From: Streptomyces sp. SUK 48
GTDB lineage: Bacteria > Actinomycetota > Actinomycetes > Streptomycetales > Streptomycetaceae
Reading direction: 5' to 3'
DNA: 64,000 bases
Assembly (NCBI RefSeq): GCF_009650765.1
Contig: NZ_CP045740.1
Coordinates: 310,001 to 374,000, forward strand
This document shows, in pieces, positions 57,570-64,000 of this stretch. Positions within the stretch are counted from its first letter, which is position 1. Each line of letters begins with the position of its first letter. The position numbers and the translations under genes are program-made. The notes under the pieces were generated by a model. The model was not told where the DNA came from. It did no database searches and saw nothing but the letters and a program-made list of their open reading frames with translations.

Positions 57570-58571
57570 TCAGCGTTCGAGGGAGGTCATCGCCGTGCCG
57601 CCGGCGCGGGCGGCGGTGGGATGGGGGGATGCGGGGGCGGGGACGGTGGCGGCGACTACGGCGGAGGCGGGAGCGGGAGCGGTCACGGGGAGGACCGGGG
57701 ACACCTTGGGGGCCGTAGGGGCCGTAGGGGCCGTAGGGGCCGTAGGGGCCGTAGGGGCCGTAGGGGCCGTAGGGAATGATCCGGGAGCGCGGGTGGGGAG
57801 GAAGGAGCGGGCGAGGGCGCGCAGCCGGGCCCGGCGGCCGTGCAGGAGGCCGAGGACGACGGCCGAGCCCACCGCGATCAGATGCTCGCGGCCGGCGAGG
57901 TTGGGGACGGCGATCGACTCCCACACCATGGAGCCGCCGGTGAGGGTGAAGACCACCGGCGCGCGTCTGACGACCGAGAGATAGGTGAACAGGCCGACGA
58001 CCGCCGCCGAGGGCCCGGTGTCCAGGACATGCCCGCACGCGGCCGGCAGTCCGAAGCCCGACCAGCCGGGCCCGACCGCGATCATCAGCCGCGCGACCAG
58101 GGTGCCGGCCAGCGTGGTGGCGTAGGCGATCGCGAGGGTGCGCGAGCGGCCGAGGGTGAGTTCGGCGAGCGCGAAGGCCAGGAACAGCTGGGTGATGCCG
58201 GCCCAGACCGGCAGGTCGAGCGCCGGGACGTACAGCGACACCGGGGTGCGCAGCAGGGACAGCCACAGCGGCAGGTCGGCCTTGACGCCGCCGAGCCGGG
58301 TGACCCACACCGCGCCGGTGGGGTGCTGGGCGATGTCGTGGAAGAAGATGACGCCGAACGCGGCGACGAAGGCCAGCAGCAGTCCGGACAGCCCGCGCCG
58401 GGCGAGTTGCCGTATCGGGTCGACGACGATGGCGTGCCACTCGCCGCGCAGGGTGCGCCCGGCGAACCGGGCGAGGCGTGCCACCGACGGGCGGAACCGG
58501 TCGGGATGTCTTTCCGCGGTCATGGGACGGGACAGCCCGTCACCTTCGTCTTCGACGCACCTGTCATGCAC
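57570..58571 (-). CDS. Rhomboid-like membrane protein with APT-repeat tail
   Basis: A protein of 333 residues from GTG 58571, which has AAGGGGGG upstream; ATG 58523 would give 317. Residues about 75-260 form five to six helices with HDIAQHPTGAVWVTRLGG, then DTGPSAAVVGLFTYL and AGREHLIAVGSAVVLG. The GPSAA and H of these helices might correspond to the rhomboid serine (GxSGx) and histidine, but the match is imperfect, so protease activity is uncertain. The tail (about 270-333) is rich in Ala/Pro/Thr and has seven APT units, coded by a 9-bp tandem repeat. It is on the same strand as the MFS gene upstream. Confidence 0.75.
   Translation of the reverse strand: MHDRCVEDEGDGLSRPMTAERHPDRFRPSVARLARFAGRTLRGEWHAIVVDPIRQLARRGLSGLLLAFVAAFGVIFFHDIAQHPTGAVWVTRLGGVKADLPLWLSLLRTPVSLYVPALDLPVWAGITQLFLAFALAELTLGRSRTLAIAYATTLAGTLVARLMIAVGPGWSGFGLPAACGHVLDTGPSAAVVGLFTYLSVVRRAPVVFTLTGGSMVWESIAVPNLAGREHLIAVGSAVVLGLLHGRRARLRALARSFLPTRAPGSFPTAPTAPTAPTAPTAPTAPTAPKVSPVLPVTAPAPASAVVAATVPAPASPHPTAARAGGTAMTSLER
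57709..57771. repeat. 9-bp tandem repeat, seven copies
   Basis: Seven perfect copies of GGGGCCGTA (57709-57771). On the minus strand they code for (APT)n in the tail of the rhomboid-like protein. The 9-bp unit preserves the frame if the copy number changes. Confidence 0.95.
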
Positions 58572-58831
58572 ATCGCCCCCCTTCGGCCCGCGTCCGGTGA
58601 TCGACCGTACGAGGCTTTTCCCCATACCCATTCGTTTCAGGCATCGCCGACCGGATGTCGGCGGATTTCCCCGGGTCGTGTGGTCGCACGGCCCGGGGGA
58701 CAGTTCAGCGACCCGCGCGACGCCCGTCAAGATCTTTAACGGGTGGGAAGCCCCACAGGCGGATAGAAGGGAAAACTGGGGAGGGAAGGCAACCTCTCCC
58801 CCTTCGGCCACGTCATCCGACTCGGATGCTC

Positions 58832-60031
58832 TCACCGCCGGGGCGCCCGTCCGGCGAGCAGGACCGCGCAGGAGCCGGCGGTCAGCAGGCCGCCGGCGAG
58901 AAAGGCGCCGCGGACGTCCGCGAGCGGCAGGATCAGCGCGCCGAGGGCGGCGCCCGCCGCGATACCGGCGTTGTAGGCACCGGAGTTGGCCGCGAGGGCG
59001 AGGTCCGTGCGGCCGGGAGCGCAGCTCAGCATCTCGTGCTGGGTGGCCATGAACACCGGTCCGAGCGCGCCGCCCGTCAGGGCCAGGAACACCACGGCGG
59101 CCACCGGGTGCGTACCGCCCGCGCGGAGGCCGAGCAGGCCGGCCGCCTGGACGGCCACGGCGGTCATCAGCGCGGCGCGCGGGAAGCGGTCCAGGAACGC
59201 GCCGGTGACGCCCACCCCGGCCAGGCACGCGGTGCCGAACACCACGAGCAGGGTGTCGACGGCGCCCGGCGAGAACCCGCTCACCGAGCCGAGGAACGGC
59301 ACGAGGTACGTGTATCCCGTGAACGCCCCGGTGGCGGACAGGGCCCCGGCCGCGAGCACGGTCGCGAAGCGGCGGGTGTCGGGGGCGGTGCCGTGGGCGG
59401 CGGGCTCGGCCTCGGCGGGCGAGGTGGGGAGCAGCACCGCGATCACGAGCAGCGGGACGAGGCCCAGGGCGGCGAGCGCGCCCATCGGCACCCGCCAGTC
59501 GGTGCGGCCGCCCAGCCAGGTGCCGGCCGGCACACCGAGCACGAGGGCGAGCGAACCGCCGATGGACAGCGCCCCGATCACCCGACCGCGCCTCTCGGGC
59601 GCGAACAGGCCCACCGCGACCGGGCCCATCACCGCCCAGAACAATGCCTGCGCGAGCGCGGTCAGCAGCCGGGCCGCGAGCAGGGGCCCGTAGGAACGGG
59701 CGGACGCGGCGAGCAGGCTGGAGAGCACGAGCGCGGCCAGCAGCCCGGTGAGCACATGGCGCCGGGGCACCGTCCGGGTGGCGTGGGCGAGCGGCAGGGA
59801 GGCGAGGGCGACCGTCGCGCCGTAACCGGTGACCAGCAGGCCGACCGTCGGCGGCGGCACCCGCAGGCCGCGGGAGATCGCGTTCAGCAGGCCGACCGGG
59901 AGGCTCTCCGCCGTGTTGAAGGTGAAGGCGGCCAGCATCAGGGCGCCGAGCACGGCCGGGCCGCGCCAGGAGGACGGTCGCCGGGTACCGGCCCGGTCCG
60001 CTCGCCCGATGCTGTCCGCCGGGGTGTCCAT
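58832..60031 (-). CDS. MFS exporter, DHA1-like
   Basis: A 399-residue, 12-helix major facilitator of the DHA1 type (AraJ/YdhP/Cmx-like). It shows LMLAAFTFNTAESLPVGLL in helix 1, a loop ATRTVPRRHVLTG after helix 2, GPVAVGLFAPERRGRVIGAL and the motif C-like GGSLALVLGVPAGTWLGG. It probably exports a sugar-like compound or drug. ATG 60031 is preceded by a GGAG with short spacing. No regulator is adjacent. The N-terminal 25 residues are polar. Confidence 0.85.
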   Translation of the reverse strand: MDTPADSIGRADRAGTRRPSSWRGPAVLGALMLAAFTFNTAESLPVGLLNAISRGLRVPPPTVGLLVTGYGATVALASLPLAHATRTVPRRHVLTGLLAALVLSSLLAASARSYGPLLAARLLTALAQALFWAVMGPVAVGLFAPERRGRVIGALSIGGSLALVLGVPAGTWLGGRTDWRVPMGALAALGLVPLLVIAVLLPTSPAEAEPAAHGTAPDTRRFATVLAAGALSATGAFTGYTYLVPFLGSVSGFSPGAVDTLLVVFGTACLAGVGVTGAFLDRFPRAALMTAVAVQAAGLLGLRAGGTHPVAAVVFLALTGGALGPVFMATQHEMLSCAPGRTDLALAANSGAYNAGIAAGAALGALILPLADVRGAFLAGGLLTAGSCAVLLAGRAPRR

Positions 60032-60089
60032 GGCTCCAGCTCACCGGGTGCGCCGGGCGCGCCGCAACGCATTTCCGGACCGTACGAAC

Positions 60090-60146
60090 GCCTGCCCCGC
60101 CGTGTGCGGGGAGGCTTCCGGACCTCGTGAACACGGCGGGGCAGGC
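60090..60146. terminator. 16-bp inverted repeat, probable terminator
   Basis: GCCTGCCCCGCCGTGT (60090-60105) and ACACGGCGGGGCAGGC (60131-60146) are perfectly complementary, with a 25-nt loop. It stands between the stop of the DUF6343-like gene and the start of the MFS gene, both on the minus strand. Its proximity to the MFS start (59 bp) means that it might also be regulatory. Confidence 0.65.
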
Positions 60147-60282
60147 GGTACGTGAGCAGACTGCCCCCGGAATCCGGGATTCAGTAGCGTGCGTATGGCA
60201 TATTCACGCCCTGCTTCCGGCCAAAGCCGCGCAAAGCGCGCCCCCGGTCCGCAGGACCTTGAGCCCGACCGCGACCCGCCGG

Positions 60283-60612
60283 TCAGCCGATGACGTCGTC
60301 GGTGGTGTCGCGCTCGCGTCGTCGGCGGCCCGTCACCCGCACCAGGTCCAGGGCCGCGGCCAGCGCGAGGACCCCGCACACCACCGCGAGAACGGTGAGG
60401 GGGCCGCTGCCGGGGCTGTCGCCGGGGCCCTGGTGCGCGGACCAGAGGGCGAAGCCCACGGTGGCGGCGGTGAAGACCGGGAGGAAGAGGGCGGACAGGA
60501 TCAGGCGCAGGCGCAGGTCGCTGCGGGCGGTGGCCGGTTCGGTGCCGGCGGGGGTGCGGGGGCGGGCGCAGCGGCCCGGCCGGGGCGTTCGTCCGTGCTG
60601 GTCATCGGCCAT
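60283..60612 (-). CDS. DUF6343-like two-helix membrane protein
   Basis: A 109-residue membrane protein. It has the conserved stretch ATARSDLRLRLILSALFLPV (about 28-47) leading into helix 1 and a second helix LTVLAVVCGVLALAAALDLV (about 72-91), ending in a basic RRRR tail. I recognise the SDLRLRLxLSxxFLPVF pattern from the DUF6343 family of actinobacteria, function unknown. The ATG at 60612 has a perfect AGGAGG 6 nt upstream. Confidence 0.78.
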   Translation of the reverse strand: MADDQHGRTPRPGRCARPRTPAGTEPATARSDLRLRLILSALFLPVFTAATVGFALWSAHQGPGDSPGSGPLTVLAVVCGVLALAAALDLVRVTGRRRRERDTTDDVIG

Positions 60613-60651
60613 GACAGCCTCCTTCGGGCCGCGGGCGGCGCCGGTGCCGCC

Positions 60652-60867
60652 TCACCCCGGATGGTCGGGCAGGCGGTACCCGTGGAAATCCCGGCCGATC
60701 ACCGGCTGGGCGGCCTTGCGGACGCGGATGCCTCCGGTGGTCATGCCGTGCTCGGTGCCGGCGTGCGCGTGGCCGTGCACGGCGAGGTCGGCGCCCGCGG
60801 TGTCGACGGCCTCCGCGAGGAGGTGGCTGCCGCGGAAGGGATCGGCCACGGGCTCATGGATCTCGGG
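60652..60867 (-). pseudogene. C-terminal remnant of a metallophosphoesterase
   Basis: The minus-strand reading PEIHEPVADPFRGSHLLAEA continues AGADLAVHGHAHAGTEHG and ends RVRKAAQPVIGRDFHGYRL. GHAHAG with its histidines is the last metal-binding motif (GHxH) of calcineurin-like phosphoesterases. The N-terminal two thirds, with the DxH and GNHD motifs, are absent; upstream sequence to about 61086 in the same frame is low-complexity Pro/Arg/Gly. A truncated, inactive remnant is the simplest reading. Confidence 0.7.
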
Positions 60868-61245
60868 CCCGGGGTCCGGTGGGGCCTGTCGCCGCGCCTC
60901 ATGCCCCGGTGGGGCTACGGCTCCCGGCTGCGGACCGGAGTCCGGCAGGGCGTGTGGCCGTACACCCGCCGCTCTCGGCGCACCGGCCGCTCCCGGCCGG
61001 GTCCCGTCCGCCGTGCGGCGCGGCCCGGTGACCTCCGGTACGTCCGGGCACCGTGCGGACGCGGTCTCCTCCCCGGGGTGCGACACGGCCTCCCTTCCCG
61101 GCCCGTGCCCCGGTCATCGGTGACCCGGGGCCGTCCGGGTACCCGGGGCGACGGTGGCGACACGGCGGCGGGGCGGGGCTCGGCGGCGTGCCCGTGCCGA
61201 AGGCGCAAGTGGCCGCCCGTCCCGCCCGGTAGCACGCTGGTAGGC

Positions 61246-62436
61246 ATGAGATCGAGGGTCGGGTCGGCGGGCGGGCGGCGATTCTGGCAGTCGTCGCACG
61301 CGTTGCTGCTGCTGCCGGTCACCCTGATCGTGGTGATCACCGTGGTGGACGTACAGGCGCCGGAGAGCATCCACCTCGGCCCGGCCCTGGTGATCGCGCC
61401 CGCGCTGACGCCGTCCTTCGCCGGCCCCCGGACCACCGCGGCCGTCGGCGCGCTGGCCACGCTCGCGCAGATCGTCATAGGCATCGCCCACGGCGGGATC
61501 GGCACCTCGAACCACATCGTGCAGATCATCACCCTCGCGGTGCTCTCGGTGATGGTGGTCCTCTACAGCGCCCTGCGCGAACGGCGCCAGGCCCAGCTGG
61601 CCCAGGTCCGCACGGTCGCCGAGGCCGCGCAGCACGTGCTGATGTGGCCGCTGCCCGAGCAGATCGGCCCGCTGCGGATCGCCTCGCTGTACCTGGCCGC
61701 GGAGGACGAGGCCCAGATCGGCGGCGACCTCTACGCGGCGACCGTGTGCGACAACGCCGTACGGGTCCTGATCGGGGACGTGCGCGGCAAGGGGCTGCCC
61801 GCCATCGGGGAGGCCGCGCTGCTGCTGAGCGCGTTCCGGGAGAGCGCCCACCGGCATCGCACGCTGGAGGACCTGGTCGACACGCTGGAGCAGAGCGTCA
61901 CCCGGTACACGGCCGATCTGGAGTCGGAGGACGAGGCGGGCGAGCGGTTCGCCACCGCGCTGCTCGTGGAGATCCCGGACCGGGACCAGATCACCCGGAT
62001 GACCAGCTGCGGGCATCCTCCGCCGCTGCTGCTGAGCCCGGGGCACGTGGTGACGATGCCGAGTCTGCACCCCTCTCCGCCGCTCGGTGTGCAGGGGCTG
62101 CCGGCGAGCGTGGAGCACACGCTGGACGTCTTCTCCTTCGAGCCCGGTGACACGCTGCTGCTCTACACCGACGGCGTGGTGGAGGCGCGGGACGCCCGGG
62201 GCCGGTTCTATCCGCTGGCGGAGCGGGTGGCGCGGTGGACCGACGACAGCCCCGAGGCGCTGCTTCACCACATCCGCCGCGATCTGCTCGCGCACGCCGG
62301 GGGCCGGCTGGGCGACGACGCCGCGCTGATCGCGCTGCACCGCACCCCCGTCGACCGGCATCGCCACCACGGCCATGGGCGCGGCCACGGGCGGACGGCC
62401 GCGCGGCAGGACACGGCGGGCGCCGAGCGGCCGTAG
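61246..62436 (+). CDS. Membrane-tethered SpoIIE/PP2C-type phosphatase
   Basis: A 396-residue protein. The N-terminal 110 residues hold about three transmembrane helices (LLLLPVTLIVVITVV, LVIAPALTPSFAG, IITLAVLSVMVVLYS), followed by a short linker and a SpoIIE phosphatase domain (about 140-375). This has IGGDLYAATVCDNAVRVLIG, DVRGKGLPAIG, LLLYTDGVVEARD and LGDDAALIAL. The acids of these motifs bind the two metal ions. It probably dephosphorylates an anti-anti-sigma factor in response to a membrane signal. The C-terminus is a His/Gly/Arg-rich tail (HRHHGHGRGHGR). ATG 61246 lacks a good ribosome-binding site. Confidence 0.85.
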   Translation: MRSRVGSAGGRRFWQSSHALLLLPVTLIVVITVVDVQAPESIHLGPALVIAPALTPSFAGPRTTAAVGALATLAQIVIGIAHGGIGTSNHIVQIITLAVLSVMVVLYSALRERRQAQLAQVRTVAEAAQHVLMWPLPEQIGPLRIASLYLAAEDEAQIGGDLYAATVCDNAVRVLIGDVRGKGLPAIGEAALLLSAFRESAHRHRTLEDLVDTLEQSVTRYTADLESEDEAGERFATALLVEIPDRDQITRMTSCGHPPPLLLSPGHVVTMPSLHPSPPLGVQGLPASVEHTLDVFSFEPGDTLLLYTDGVVEARDARGRFYPLAERVARWTDDSPEALLHHIRRDLLAHAGGRLGDDAALIALHRTPVDRHRHHGHGRGHGRTAARQDTAGAERP

Positions 62437-62492
62437 CCCCGCCCGGAGCGGAACGGGGCGGGCGGGGCGGCCGTACGACCGTGCCGTCGGCG

Positions 62493-62978
62493 TCAGCCGG
62501 CCGGCTTGAGGTCGGTGATCTTCAGGGTGCGCAGGTCGGACTGGACGTCGATCCGGGTGACCTGGGCGTGCGGGCCGTCGCTCCAGGTCAGTGTCACCTG
62601 ACTGGTGGCGTGGCCTGCGCCCGAACCGGTGTAGGCCACCTGCCAGCGCATCGGCACGTTCTGGGCGAAGAGGATGCCGTCGGCGTGCTCCTTGGTCTCG
62701 TAGGCGGCGACCTTCTTCTGGGCGGCCGCGGAGAGGTAGAAGGCGCGCAGGGCCTTCGCCTCGGCGCCCGCGGCCTTGTCGTCGGTGGCCCAGACGGCGT
62801 CGATGTAGGCGCCGTAGAAGTCGGCGACGTGCTGGGTGACGTTGTGCGCGTCGCCCTGGGCGACGGCGGTGCCGGGCGCGGTGGAGGGCCGGGCCAGGGC
62901 GGGCGTCACCGCGGCCAGGCTGAGGCCGGCGGCGAGGGCGAGGGCGGTGAAAAGGGTCGTACGGTTGCGGACGGACAT
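62493..62978 (-). CDS. Secreted protein of unknown function
   Basis: A 161-residue exported protein. The signal peptide MSVRNRTTLFTALALAAGLS ends near ALA (residue 28). The mature domain starts HNVTQHVADFYGAYIDAVWA and ends QVTRIDVQSDLRTLKITDLK; helical in the first half, beta-rich in the second, without cysteines. It resembles small NTF2-like or SnoaL-like extracytoplasmic proteins, but I do not recognise the family with certainty. ATG 62978 is chosen as the first codon before the signal peptide; a longer in-frame reading to 63089 has no support. Confidence 0.75.
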   Translation of the reverse strand: MSVRNRTTLFTALALAAGLSLAAVTPALARPSTAPGTAVAQGDAHNVTQHVADFYGAYIDAVWATDDKAAGAEAKALRAFYLSAAAQKKVAAYETKEHADGILFAQNVPMRWQVAYTGSGAGHATSQVTLTWSDGPHAQVTRIDVQSDLRTLKITDLKPAG

Positions 62979-63158
62979 GTGTCTCGTTCCCCGGTCTCGT
63001 GACGGACGGGCTGCTCCCGTCCGCTGACGGCTGGTAAGACCACGTTTCGGCAAAGGTGGTTCCGGTGCTTTCCGGATGATTCCGGGCATGCGGCAAGGCA
63101 GAAAAGGTTGCGTCGGTTTCCGGCCTCGGGGCGTGCCGATCCGGTCATGTATCCGGTT

Positions 63159-63617
63159 CTACCGTTCCTCCAGCAGCCGGGCGAGCCGGTCGAGGGCCAT
63201 GCGGGTGCCCCGCTCGTTGTCCGCGCGGGCAATCGCGTCGGGAACGCCCTCGTGCAGGAGCTCGACGTCCGTGCCGCCGTCGGCCGGGGTGAGCGTCGTC
63301 GTCAGGGTCATGGTGGTGCCGAGCGCGTCGTCGTCCGTCTCGAACGCCAGCACCTCCACGACCAGGGCGCCCGGGAGGAGCCGGGCGAAGTGACCGCGGT
63401 AGGTGTCGGTGCGCCCGCCCGACTTGCCGGTGCCGCCGCCCGCGTCGTAGGTGAGCGAGACCCGGAAGGCGCCGCCCTCCCGTGCCTCGAAGGTGTGCAC
63501 CCGGGCGGTCATCCCGTCGGGGACCCGCCAGAGCGCGACCGCGGCCGGGTCGGTCAGGGCCCGGTAGACGGCCGCGGGGTCCGCGCGCACATGACGGGTG
63601 ACTCGGGTGGCGTACAC
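63159..63617 (-). CDS. SRPBCC (AHSA1-like) domain protein
   Basis: A 152-residue single START-like domain. It begins VYATRVTRHVRADPAAVYRA and includes the family pattern ALTDPAAVALWRVPDGM, YRGHFARLLPGALVVEVLAF and TMTLTTTLTPADGGTDVEL, ending DNERGTRMALDRLARLLEER. Such proteins bind hydrophobic ligands or help in stress responses; here no ligand is evident. The GTG at 63617 fits the domain start; the ribosome-binding site is weak. It is 29 bp behind the broken gene at the window edge. Confidence 0.85.
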   Translation of the reverse strand: MYATRVTRHVRADPAAVYRALTDPAAVALWRVPDGMTARVHTFEAREGGAFRVSLTYDAGGGTGKSGGRTDTYRGHFARLLPGALVVEVLAFETDDDALGTTMTLTTTLTPADGGTDVELLHEGVPDAIARADNERGTRMALDRLARLLEER

Positions 63618-63646
63618 GGGACGCACGCTACCCGGACCGGCGGCCC

Positions 63647-64000
63647 TTACAGCTCCTTGCGGATCGCGCCGCGCAGGGTCTCGGTCCGCGCCGCGGGCAC
63701 CCCCCGGGCGGCGAGGCGGTCCAGGGCCTCGCGGTACGGCTCGACGTGTTCGGGCTTGTCGGGGTGGACGGCCCCGAGCAGCGGGGTGCGGGCCGTGGGC
63801 GAACGGCTTGAGCCGCACGGTGACATGGGGCAGCCGGCCGGCCTCGACCAGGTGGTCGATCCGCGCGCGCCCGAACCCCCGACCACGCTGGTCGGCCTCG
63901 CGCACCGAGCGCGGGAAGGCGTCGATCTCGTGCGGGCCGGCCATGCAGTAGGACTTGGAGCAGCTTCCCGGCGTCCGCGAGGCGCGGCACGGGAGGGGCG
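63647..64000 (-). pseudogene. Frameshifted gene running off the window edge, unrecognised
   Basis: Continuous protein-like sequence is spread over different frames: VPRLADAGKLLQ near the edge, then (from about 63955) SYCMAGPHEIDAFPRSVREA up to VRLKPFAHG, then (from about 63795) ARTPLLGAVHPDKPEHVEPY to the end RTETLRGAIRKEL. Reading through requires frame changes near 63955 and 63795. I do not recognise the family. It is either a decayed gene or a gene with sequencing errors; the upstream part is outside the window. Confidence 0.5.

Noticed and set aside
57709..57771. CRISPR-like array
   Set aside because: The 9-bp units have no spacers; it is a simple in-frame tandem repeat.

Overview
The window is chromosomal DNA from a high-GC actinomycete, almost certainly a Streptomyces. 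Evidence for this is third-position G/C saturation in every real gene, frequent GTG starts, 4-bp start/stop overlaps, a chaplin gene, exact CebR-type and DasR-type operators, many secreted polysaccharide hydrolases, and RsbRST/SpoIIE-type regulators. I see no rRNA, tRNA, CRISPR array, insertion sequence or prophage. Four broken genes (at 48-897, 33063-33880, 60652-60867 and 63647-64000) suggest a fairly fluid, accessory part of the chromosome, but this is inference.

Layout. 1-4.8 kb: a decayed zinc alcohol dehydrogenase, then an operon of GH15 glucosidase, a divergent glucose-6-phosphate dehydrogenase and gluconokinase, all feeding hexose into the pentose phosphate route. 4.9-7.3 kb: a small secreted protein, a bile-acid:sodium-symporter-type membrane protein and a repeat-bearing hypothetical. 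7.3-11.9 kb: a sulfide/persulfide detoxification locus (sulfide:quinone oxidoreductase, persulfide dioxygenase-rhodanese fusion, TauE/SafE exporter, rhodanese) with four CsoR/CstR-type palindromes arranged as two operator pairs over two promoters. 11.9-17.8 kb: a cellulose locus with GH5 and GH6 cellulases that share a nearly identical FnIII-CBM3 tail, plus a CebR-like LacI regulator; perfect TGGGAGCGCTCCCA boxes lie in front of both the cellulases and the regulator.

18-33 kb: transporters and small regulator/effector pairs. These are a ProP-type MFS, a DHA2 MFS, two SDR oxidoreductases, a LmeA-like protein, TetR regulators, a P450-ferredoxin pair with a promoter/operator module, a MarR-MFS pair whose transporter carries two beta-sandwich modules, and an acyltransferase. 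At 33.1-33.9 kb a methyltransferase gene is split into halves on opposite strands.

34.1-38.6 kb: a five-gene operon rsbR-rsbS-rsbT-ATPase/PP2C-GAF/PP2C, every junction a 4-bp overlap, forming a stressosome-like phosphorylation switch with no sigma factor nearby. 38.6-45 kb: a chaplin, a discoidin/beta-helix secreted protein, an inositol-monophosphatase-like protein with altered metal ligands, and a ricin-type lectin-tailed secreted protein. 44.9-49 kb: FAD monooxygenase, Ppx/GppA phosphatase, FemAB/GNAT-like protein and thioesterase. 49.1-54 kb: secreted GH31 enzyme, GH18 chitinase with paired DasR boxes and a fold-switching 5' leader, and a small secreted protein. 54-64 kb: pyruvate carboxylase, a rhomboid-like membrane protein with a 9-bp tandem repeat, an MFS exporter, a DUF6343-like membrane protein, a membrane-tethered SpoIIE phosphatase, a secreted protein, an SRPBCC protein and a frameshifted gene running off the edge.

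I found no single system that is clearly unprecedented. The most unusual items are the methyltransferase broken by local inversion, the G6PD and IMPase paralogues with replaced active-site residues, the double-operator sulfide locus, the all-overlapping stressosome operon, and the mutually exclusive hairpins in the chitinase leader.
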